From DATKCJ01 sp035513275 (GTDB taxonomy: Bacteria > Verrucomicrobiota > Verrucomicrobiia > Opitutales > Opitutaceae): DNA of 5,689 nucleotides. A program made the position numbers and the translations under genes. The first letter of the stretch is position 1. Each line of letters begins with the position of its first letter. The DNA is taken from positions 1 through 5,689 of the forward strand of contig DATKCJ010000118.1 in the NCBI GenBank assembly GCA_035513275.1, given 5' to 3'. Below the pieces are notes generated by a model. The model was given only the letters and a program-made list of their open reading frames with translations, was not told the DNA's origin and did no database searches. This document shows positions 1 to 5,689 of this stretch, piece by piece.

Positions 1-1306
1 GTTCGTCGTCGCCGTGCGCGAAGATTGTGTCGCCGTATTTGGCGTGGTTCTCCATGCCGGTGCCGACGCAGCACCAGAACGAATGCTCGGGCGTGGAGTA
101 GATCTTGGAGTAGCCCGGCCCGAGCGGCATGAGGTAGACGAACATGCCGCGCGCGGGCTCTTGCGAGGCGAGGATGTGGTTGTAGAGGCCGCGCTCGTAG
201 AAATCCATGGTGAGCGCATCGGGCTCCTGCGCGAAGAGATCGCGCGTGAGCTTGAGCATGTTGTGCGTGTTGCAGGTCTCGGCGGTCTCGGAGCCGAGGT
301 GGTGCGGAAACTCGCCCGTCGGGAAGAAGTGCTCGCGATCGCTGTTGCCGCCAATGGCGTAGGAACGGTGCTCCGCCACGCGCTCCCAGAAGAAGCGCGC
401 GATGCGATCGTAGCGCGCGTCGCCGGTCAGCGCGTATTCGCGTGCGGCGCCAATCACCTTCGGGATCTGGGTGTTCGCATGGAGCCCGTCGAGCGGATCC
501 TCGCCTCGGGCGAGCGGATCGAACACAGCCGCGTGATCGAAGCTTTGTGCGAGGCGCAGGTGCTCTGGATCGCCGGTGAGCGCGTAGACGCCGGCGAGCA
601 CGTCGTTCATGCCGCCGAATTCCATTTCGAGCGATGCCTGCATCTTCTCGGGCGTGAGACGATCGACGCGAAATGCGATCCAGTCGGCCATCGCGACAAG
701 CACGTCGCGGGCTCGCGCGTTTCCGGCGAGGCGGTGTGCGTCGAGCAGGCCGGCCATGACCTTGTGCAGGGTATACCACGGCGCCCACACCCATTCCTTC
801 GCCTCGACGCGATCGATGAAGGACTCCGGAAAAGCCGAGAGGTAACCCGGGTTGAATCCCGCAGACTCCGATGCGGCCTGGCAGGCGGCGAATCCGTCGA
901 CCATCGCATCGACGCGCGGCTTGAACGCGTCGTCGCCTGTGCTGCGAAACATGAGCGCGCACGCGGAGAGGTAGTGACCCGCGGAGTGTCCGCGCAGCTC
1001 GACGCCGGGCGCTTCCCATCCGCCGTAGGGCTCGGCCGTGGAAGGCAGGCCGACGTTGAGACGGAATGTGTGCAGGAAACGGTCGGGCTCCAGCCGCAGA
1101 AGGTAGGCGCGGTTGCGCTCCATCGCATCGCGAAACGGACCCGGCCCGAGCGTAACGTCGGCGAGATCGAACGGACGTGCGACCGCGGGCACCTTCGGCG
1201 ACACCGCGTCGTCGGGGATCGGCGGAAGCTCGGCGGCAGTCGAGGCGAGGGTTGCGACGGACGCTAGGGTGGCGAGGGGAAGGCAGGTGCGGAGGGCTTT
1301 CACCAT
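1..1306 (-). CDS. GH127/GH146-type (DUF1680) beta-L-arabinofuranosidase, secreted, 3' end cut by window edge
   Basis: Predicted exo-enzyme releasing beta-L-arabinofuranose from plant glycan side chains, acting after export. The frame opens at ATG 1306 and runs 435 codons without a stop to the left edge; relatives are usually about 600-800 residues, so C-terminal beta-sandwich domains are probably missing. Residues 1-25 form a signal peptide (MVKALRTC, hydrophobic core, cleavage near STAA/E), which supports this start. The alpha/alpha-barrel region carries GHSAGHYLSA (107-116), PWYTLHK (176-182) and EFGGMND (229-235). E343-T-C345 followed by C412-C413 match the Glu/Cys/Cys/Cys zinc site of the characterised Bifidobacterium enzyme HypBA1, where the first Cys of the pair is the nucleophile; by position that is C412 here. 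E325 (in NSDREHF) is a candidate acid/base by spacing, which is inference. The forms TCNTHNMLK and CCVGTGMEN look closer to GH146 than to HypBA1-like GH127. It starts 37 nt after the GH29 stop, so it is probably cotranscribed. Family confidence is high; exact substrate is unknown, and some GH127 members act on aceric acid of rhamnogalacturonan-II instead. Confidence 0.9.
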   Translation of the reverse strand, partial: MVKALRTCLPLATLASVATLASTAAELPPIPDDAVSPKVPAVARPFDLADVTLGPGPFRDAMERNRAYLLRLEPDRFLHTFRLNVGLPSTAEPYGGWEAPGVELRGHSAGHYLSACALMFRSTGDDAFKPRVDAMVDGFAACQAASESAGFNPGYLSAFPESFIDRVEAKEWVWAPWYTLHKVMAGLLDAHRLAGNARARDVLVAMADWIAFRVDRLTPEKMQASLEMEFGGMNDVLAGVYALTGDPEHLRLAQSFDHAAVFDPLARGEDPLDGLHANTQIPKVIGAAREYALTGDARYDRIARFFWERVAEHRSYAIGGNSDREHFFPTGEFPHHLGSETAETCNTHNMLKLTRDLFAQEPDALTMDFYERGLYNHILASQEPARGMFVYLMPLGPGYSKIYSTPEHSFWCCVGTGMENHAKYGDTIFAHGDDE

Positions 1307-1343
1307 GGAAAAAGCCGGGACAGAAGAGGACGTTGCGGAGGGC
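1307..1343 (-). other. 37-nt intergenic gap, no Shine-Dalgarno or terminator seen
   Basis: This gap separates the GH29 stop (TGA, 1346-1344) from the GH127/146 ATG. On the coding strand it is pyrimidine-rich (CTCCGC, TCCTCTTCTG, CTTTTTCC) and lacks any AGGAGG-like stretch close to the start. I see no stem-loop followed by a T-run. An ATG at 1347-1345 overlaps the GH29 stop as ATGA, but it opens a 15-codon frame that is out of phase with the downstream gene and ends just after that gene's ATG. Translation of the downstream gene may therefore depend on coupling or on SD-independent initiation; that is inference. Confidence 0.6.
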
Positions 1344-3716
1344 TCATGGATTCTGACGGAAATCCATCTTATCGAGATTCACGAAGTCGCCCTCGATGAC
1401 GACTTTGAGGACTTGTTGACCGGCCTTCAGGGGCAAGTCGCGATGGACGACTGTCCAGTTTTGGAATCCGTCAGTGTTTGGCACCTCAATGGTGCCGGTG
1501 AGGTCGGTGCCGTTGCTTTCGAGGCGAAAGGCGGCGCCGTCCTGGGCGGTCGCGACGTGAAAGGTAACGCGGTAGGTGCCGGGCTGGGGGATGTTGACGG
1601 TGTAGGCGGTCCACTCGCCGGCCCGGGTCCACCCGAGGGTGTAGCCGCCGGCGCTGCTTTCGCCGATGTCGACGCCGTTGTCAGGACGGTAGAGACCGCC
1701 CTCGTTGACGTCGTTCGAGTCGTGGTAGGCGTCTCCGCCGCAGCCGTGGTCGTAGTCCTCGGCCTCGATGACACCGGGCAGAACGTGATCCTTGAATGGA
1801 AGCTGCGGCAGTTCGCACACGGGGAGTATCTGCCAACGGGAATCGGCGGCGGCCGCGGTTTGCGGGGCGCGCGGGGAGAGCGAAACCTCGCCGTGGGCGC
1901 CGTTGGCGATGGTGAAGGTGCCGGCGGGCGCGTGCTCGATCTTCCAATACTGGTCGTCGCGGCTGGCGAATTCAGTCAGGGCGAGGGCTCCACGTTCGGC
2001 GTTGTAGGTGAGTGCGCGATCGGGTTGGGCACGGTTGAGCAGGGCGTAGACGCCGTGGCCGGTGTGCACGAGTTTCCATTGGTTGGCGGGAGCCTTTGGT
2101 TGCGGCGTGAGCGCGAGGTCGGCGTCGAGGAACTGATCGGCGTGGCGGTCGCCAAGGGCGAGACGGTAGTGGACTCCCGTGTCCAGCAGGGCGAAGTTGT
2201 CGTAGGCGGGAATGCCGTCGTCGAAGGTGAGCTTGAGCACGTAGGCGAGTTCGTCGAAGGGCCGTTCGGGCAACTGAACGCGGAGTCCATGGGCGTCCTG
2301 CTCGTAGTGAAGGGGCAGATTAGCGCCGGTCTGGCCGTTGATGAGCGCGATGCTCTGAAGCGTCGACAGGTCGATGCGCTCGGAGGCGAGCGACTCGAGG
2401 GTGATGCTGGATTGGCCCGCGTCCCAACCTAGCAGGATGGCGTAGAGCGCGCTGTTGTCCTTGGCGCGGGTAAAGCGGACGTCAGTGGCAGTGCCTTCCC
2501 GGGGCGGGCCCATGACGCCGTGGGCGGCGCCCATTTTGGTCGGACCCTCGCCGAAGCGTTCCCAGGCGCGGGTAGCATAAATGGCCTCGCCGTATTTGCG
2601 GAGCCAGCCGCCCATGGTGAGGAGGAGGTCCTTCTGCTCGGCGGGGATCGTGCCATCGGCTTTGGGGGAAACGTTGAGGAGCAGGCTGCCGTTCTTGCTC
2701 ACGCGGTCGATGAAGCCGTGAAGGACCTGCTTGCGGGAGTAGTAGCCGATGCCCTCGGTGTAGCTCCAACTCGAGGAACTGATCGCGTCGTCGGTGAGCC
2801 AGTAGTTGGCGGTGATGTCGGGAGGGCCACCGCGTTCGTAATCGAGGACGGCGACGTCGGGGTTGAGTCCGTCCTTATAGGTGGCGACGACTTCCTGACC
2901 GCGGGCGGCGGCTTCGTTGTAGTAGTAGGAAAGGAATCCGAGGAGGACTGGCTCGGAGATGAGGTGCAGGTTGAAGTCCTGCCAAATGATGTCGGGGTGG
3001 TAGGCGTCGATGATCTCTTTGTGCTTGGCCATCCAGAGTGCCTCGTTCTTTTCCTTGCCCTGCTGACCATAGAGGATCTGCAGCTTGGAATCGTCCTGAG
3101 GTGGCACCGCCCCATAGAACCCGGTGATGTTGTAGGCATGGTGCATGGACAGGATGGTCTTCATGCCTTGCGCGCGAATAGCCGTGGTGAGCAGACCAAC
3201 GAGGTCGAGCTGTGGACCGGTGTCCCGGGCGTTCCAAGGATTGGCCTTGCTGGCCCACATGGAGAATCCGTCGTGATGCTCGGCAACAGGCCCGGCAAAC
3301 TTGGCGCCAGCGTCGGCGAACAACCGGGCCCATTCGTCGGGATCGAAGTTGCCGCCCTCGGATTTGAGTTGAGGGGCAAAATGCTTGAGCTCACCCGCCT
3401 TGTCGCGGGCGCCGACGATGAAGTTGTGGTAGGGCCACTCGTTCGGGTCGCCGTAGGTCCGGACGTGGTGGCGGTTCTCAGGTGACCCCTCGATATACAT
3501 GGTGCGCGGATACCACTCGTTGGCGAAGGCCGGGACGGAGTAGACACCCCAATGGAAGTAGATGCCGAACTTGGCGTCCTTGAACCATTCGGGCGCAGGG
3601 TCGGCGCGAGCAAGGGATTCGAGTGTGGGCGCGTAGGGCTCGCTTCCGCCTTGAGCGAAGGCGCAGGTGGTCAGCAGGCCGAGCGCGGTCAGGAGGAGTT
3701 TCGGGCTTTGTTTCAT
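1344..3716 (-). CDS. Secreted GH29 alpha-L-fucosidase with C-terminal beta-trefoil and CBM6-like modules
   Basis: Predicted retaining alpha-L-fucosidase removing terminal L-fucose from polysaccharide or glycoprotein glycans outside the cytoplasm. It is complete at 790 residues, well above the roughly 450-600 of simple GH29 enzymes. Residues 1-21 are a signal peptide (MKQSPK, hydrophobic core, AFA/Q). The catalytic barrel (about 30-385) shows WFKDAKFGIYFHWG (44-57), AEHHDGFSMW (145-154), PDIIWQD (241-247), YERG (293-296) and LLLNVSPKADGT (345-356), all typical of the family. D247 is the likely nucleophile by its W-x-D position; E294 is a candidate acid/base, which is inference. Residues about 400-497 resemble the GH29 C-terminal beta-sandwich. 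Residues about 503-633 look like a ricin-type beta-trefoil, with NQW, QYW and SRW repeats. Residues about 645-787 look like CBM6 (IEAEDYD, AYHDSNDVNEGG, GEWTAYTVNI, NLDKMDF). The gene starts 22 nt after the GH3 stop and precedes GH127/146, so it is probably the middle of an operon. GH29 assignment is secure; the natural substrate is not known. Confidence 0.95.
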   Translation of the reverse strand: MKQSPKLLLTALGLLTTCAFAQGGSEPYAPTLESLARADPAPEWFKDAKFGIYFHWGVYSVPAFANEWYPRTMYIEGSPENRHHVRTYGDPNEWPYHNFIVGARDKAGELKHFAPQLKSEGGNFDPDEWARLFADAGAKFAGPVAEHHDGFSMWASKANPWNARDTGPQLDLVGLLTTAIRAQGMKTILSMHHAYNITGFYGAVPPQDDSKLQILYGQQGKEKNEALWMAKHKEIIDAYHPDIIWQDFNLHLISEPVLLGFLSYYYNEAAARGQEVVATYKDGLNPDVAVLDYERGGPPDITANYWLTDDAISSSSWSYTEGIGYYSRKQVLHGFIDRVSKNGSLLLNVSPKADGTIPAEQKDLLLTMGGWLRKYGEAIYATRAWERFGEGPTKMGAAHGVMGPPREGTATDVRFTRAKDNSALYAILLGWDAGQSSITLESLASERIDLSTLQSIALINGQTGANLPLHYEQDAHGLRVQLPERPFDELAYVLKLTFDDGIPAYDNFALLDTGVHYRLALGDRHADQFLDADLALTPQPKAPANQWKLVHTGHGVYALLNRAQPDRALTYNAERGALALTEFASRDDQYWKIEHAPAGTFTIANGAHGEVSLSPRAPQTAAAADSRWQILPVCELPQLPFKDHVLPGVIEAEDYDHGCGGDAYHDSNDVNEGGLYRPDNGVDIGESSAGGYTLGWTRAGEWTAYTVNIPQPGTYRVTFHVATAQDGAAFRLESNGTDLTGTIEVPNTDGFQNWTVVHRDLPLKAGQQVLKVVIEGDFVNLDKMDFRQNP

Positions 3717-3738
3717 CTTCGGAGGGATGGGGGTAAAC
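3717..3738 (-). other. 22-nt intergenic gap, no Shine-Dalgarno seen
   Basis: This gap lies between the GH3 stop (TAG, 3741-3739) and the GH29 ATG (3716-3714). The coding strand reads GTTTACCCCCATCCCTCCGAAG, which has no GGAGG-like element and in fact contains CCTCC. It is too short for a separate promoter plus terminator, so it supports cotranscription of GH3 and GH29. The clear signal peptide immediately downstream fixes the GH29 start despite the missing ribosome binding site. Confidence 0.6.
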
Positions 3739-5689
3739 CTAGAGGGAGAAATCGGTGGTCAGTCGGATGTCGGCAGAAGACGCGCCGGCGCCGATCGACC
3801 ATTTCCCGGCCGGTGTGGTGTAGTCTTCCTTCTCTTCGCTCCAGCGCCGCAACGCGGTCGAGGGCACGGTGAAGCTCACGCTTTTCTTCTCACCGGCTTT
3901 GAGGTGAACGCGATCGAAGCCGCAGAGCGCGTGCCGCTCGCGCGGATTGGAGGAGGCGGGAGGAGTCGCGTAGAGCGGCACGACCTCGTCGCCGTCACGG
4001 TCGCCCGTGTTGGTGACATCGAGCGTGACCGCGACCGTGCCGTCGCCGGACGGTGTCGCGCGCAGGTTGTCGTAGCGGAACTGCGTGTAGCTCAGACCGT
4101 GACCGAATGCGTAGAGCGCGTCGCCGTCGAAGTAGCGGTAGGTGCGGCCGGCCATGGCGTAATCCTTGAAGTCAGGCATGTCGGCGGTCGCGCGGTAGAA
4201 CGTGACCGGCAGCCGTCCGGCTGGATTGTAGTTGCCGAGCAGCACATCGGCGACGGCGGTGCCACCTGCCTGGCCCGGATACCACGCCTGCAAGATTGCG
4301 TTCACGTTTTCATCGGCCCACGGAAATGCGATCGCGCTGCCGGAGAGATTGACGAACACGACGGGCTTGCCGGTCGCGTGGAGTTGCTTGAGCAGCTCCT
4401 GCTGGATTTCGGGCAACTCGATCGCGAGCCGGTCGCCGCCGACGAACCCGTCGTAGTCCACATTCATCTCCTCGCCCTCGAGCTGCGCCGAGATGCCGCC
4501 GATGAACACGATGATGTCCGCATCGCGAGCCGTTTCCAGCGCTGCGGCGACTCCGGCGTCAACCGCGGGAGTGGTCCAATCGACGGCGACTTTCAACGGG
4601 CCGTCGCCCTGCTTGTATTCGAGGCGAAGGGGAAGGACTGCGTTGTCGGGCAGGTGGCGGGTGACGCTCACTCGCCGGTCCGCTCCCTCCTCGCCGGAAG
4701 GCGGTGTCCATGAATCGATGACGGCCTCGCCGTCGATCCAGAGCCGGAAGCCGCCGCGGCCGCGCACGACGAGTTCGTAGTCGCCGGCGAGCGTGGTCTG
4801 CAGATTGCCATTCCAAAGCGCCGAGATTCCCTGCTCCGGCACGCCTTCGGGACGGCCGCCGAAGAATCGGCGCGAATCGCCCCAGTCGGAGTTCAACGGA
4901 CGCTCAGTGCGCTTCGCCACGGTTTCGCCGTCGAGATCGGCGTTGGCAAAATACTCGCCGTGGACCCAGCCGCTTGTGAGCAGCCGAACTTCGGTCGGGC
5001 GCAACGCGTAGTCGCAGCCGTGCGCGTAGTCGACTTGCACACCGGCCGGCTCGAGCGCGGCCTTCAGGCCGGCGAGAAGAGTCACGGGCGAGGATGGCGA
5101 GCCGTTGTAGTTGCCGAGCAGCACAGGCACGGAGGTGGCGTTGGGCCCGATGACCGCGACCCGGCGCAGCGATTCCTTTTTGAGCGGCAGCAATCCATCG
5201 TTCTTGAGGAGGACCATCGATTCACGTGCGACACGCAGCGCGAGCGCGCCGTGCTCCGGCTTGTCGTTCTCCGTGGGCGCGATATTTTGAAATGGCACAC
5301 GATCCTTCGGATCGAAGAACCCAAGGCGGAACATCGTGCCGAGAAGCCGGGCGAGTCGGACATCGAGCTCGGACTCGGAGATCAGACCGCGACGGACACC
5401 CTCGACAAGCGCCGCCGATTCCGAGCCGCAGCGCAGGTCCATGCCTGCACGCAGCGTGAGAGCATTGGCTTCTGCTGGATCCGCCGCCGTCTTGTATGTG
5501 CGGTGGAGATCGTCGACCGAGCCGCAGTCGGAAACCACGTGACCATCGAAACCCCACTGATCCAAAAGCGAATAGAGCAGCGGGCTGATCGAGGCCGGCG
5601 TGCCGTAGAGCGCGTTGTAGGCGGTCATCACGATTTCTACGTCGCCCTCGCTGACCAGCGTCTCGAACGCCGGCAGGTAGGTCTCATAC
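3739..5689 (-). CDS. GH3 beta-glycosidase (beta-xylosidase/beta-glucosidase type) with inserted PA14 domain, 5' end cut by window edge
   Basis: Predicted retaining exo-beta-glycosidase cleaving terminal beta-linked xylose or glucose. The frame is open to the right edge; 649 complete codons are visible, counted from TAT at 5688. Relatives with this architecture are about 850-900 residues, so roughly 200-250 N-terminal residues, including any signal peptide, lie outside. The visible part begins in the barrel with YETYLPAFETLVSEGDVEIVMTAYN, so a GTG at 5631 is an internal valine rather than a start. VVSDCG gives nucleophile D54. The alpha/beta sandwich starts near 157 (MVLLKNDGLLPL). A PA14 domain (about 236-370, with FRLWIDGEAVIDSW at 314-327) interrupts it. 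The sandwich resumes with LEGEEM (403-408), which probably holds the acid/base Glu, then GFVGGDR, WYPGQAGG, NPAGRLPVTFY and FGHGLSYTQF. A fibronectin type III-like domain ends the protein (about 540-648, NTGDRDGDEVVPLY). SDCG rather than SDW is common in xylosidase-like GH3 groups, but it does not settle specificity. PA14 insertion in GH3 is known and often shapes oligosaccharide recognition. GH29 follows after 22 nt. Confidence 0.95.
   Translation of the reverse strand, partial: YETYLPAFETLVSEGDVEIVMTAYNALYGTPASISPLLYSLLDQWGFDGHVVSDCGSVDDLHRTYKTAADPAEANALTLRAGMDLRCGSESAALVEGVRRGLISESELDVRLARLLGTMFRLGFFDPKDRVPFQNIAPTENDKPEHGALALRVARESMVLLKNDGLLPLKKESLRRVAVIGPNATSVPVLLGNYNGSPSSPVTLLAGLKAALEPAGVQVDYAHGCDYALRPTEVRLLTSGWVHGEYFANADLDGETVAKRTERPLNSDWGDSRRFFGGRPEGVPEQGISALWNGNLQTTLAGDYELVVRGRGGFRLWIDGEAVIDSWTPPSGEEGADRRVSVTRHLPDNAVLPLRLEYKQGDGPLKVAVDWTTPAVDAGVAAALETARDADIIVFIGGISAQLEGEEMNVDYDGFVGGDRLAIELPEIQQELLKQLHATGKPVVFVNLSGSAIAFPWADENVNAILQAWYPGQAGGTAVADVLLGNYNPAGRLPVTFYRATADMPDFKDYAMAGRTYRYFDGDALYAFGHGLSYTQFRYDNLRATPSGDGTVAVTLDVTNTGDRDGDEVVPLYATPPASSNPRERHALCGFDRVHLKAGEKKSVSFTVPSTALRRWSEEKEDYTTPAGKWSIGAGASSADIRLTTDFSL

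Noticed and set aside
607..1128. 173-codon minus-strand open frame
   Set aside because: It is on the same strand as the GH127/146 gene but in another frame. The Ser/Arg/Pro-rich product is a typical shifted-frame shadow, and the true frame has conserved motifs there.
14..1267. 417-codon plus-strand open frame
   Set aside because: It lies antisense to the GH127/146 gene, and its Arg/Glu/Val-rich product has no recognisable domain. Long antisense frames are expected opposite high-GC genes.
1300..1347. 15-codon frame starting at an ATGA overlap with the GH29 stop
   Set aside because: It is out of phase with GH127/146 and has no ribosome binding site, and nothing suggests a real peptide. A leader or coupling role cannot be supported from sequence.
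1113..2432. 439-codon plus-strand open frame
   Set aside because: It crosses the GH127/146 start and the end of GH29 in antisense. The product is low-complexity and Val/Gly-rich, with no family match I recognise.
2520..3485. 321-codon plus-strand open frame
   Set aside because: It is antisense to the conserved GH29 catalytic domain, and its Val/Gly/Asp-rich composition mirrors GH29 codons.
3717..3738. Promoter or terminator between GH3 and GH29
   Set aside because: Only 22 nt are available, and there is no stem-loop, T-run or recognisable -35/-10 pair.
3667..4713. 348-codon plus-strand open frame
   Set aside because: It is antisense to the C-terminal half of the GH3 gene and shows no domain signature.
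5629..5631. GTG at 5631 as the GH3 start
   Set aside because: The frame continues upstream with conserved GH3 sequence (YETYLPAFE) to the window edge, so this codon is internal.

Overview
The window is a high-GC bacterial segment in which essentially every base is used by three genes, all read leftward (minus strand), all encoding carbohydrate-active enzymes. In transcription order, right to left, they are: a family GH3 glycosidase with an inserted PA14 domain (5' end beyond the right edge), a complete secreted GH29 alpha-L-fucosidase with C-terminal beta-trefoil and CBM6-like modules, and a secreted GH127/GH146-type (DUF1680) beta-L-arabinofuranosidase whose 3' end lies beyond the left edge. 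The gaps are only 22 and 37 nt and contain no visible terminator, so the three genes look like the middle of one operon.

The third gene (1..1306) is easy to miss because it has no stop codon inside the window. Translating the minus strand from the ATG at 1306 gives 435 uninterrupted residues with a signal peptide and the E-x-C plus Cys-Cys metal/nucleophile motif of the family. The long plus-strand frames in this and the other genes are antisense shadows.

Together the operon would remove L-fucose, beta-L-arabinofuranose and a beta-linked pyranose (xylose or glucose) from a complex plant or algal glycan, outside the cytoplasm. Plausible substrates are fucosylated xyloglucan, rhamnogalacturonan-II or arabinogalactan/extensin side chains; the sequence does not decide between them. 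No transporter, regulator or sulfatase is visible.

Taxonomy is inference. The high GC, multi-modular secreted glycosidases, lack of Shine-Dalgarno-like sequences before the two visible starts, and the style of the GH3 and GH29 proteins suggest a polysaccharide-degrading Verrucomicrobiota (Opitutales-like) bacterium. Acidobacteriota or Planctomycetota remain possible. I see no RNA gene, CRISPR array, mobile element or clear nucleotide repeat, and nothing in the window requires a previously undescribed system.
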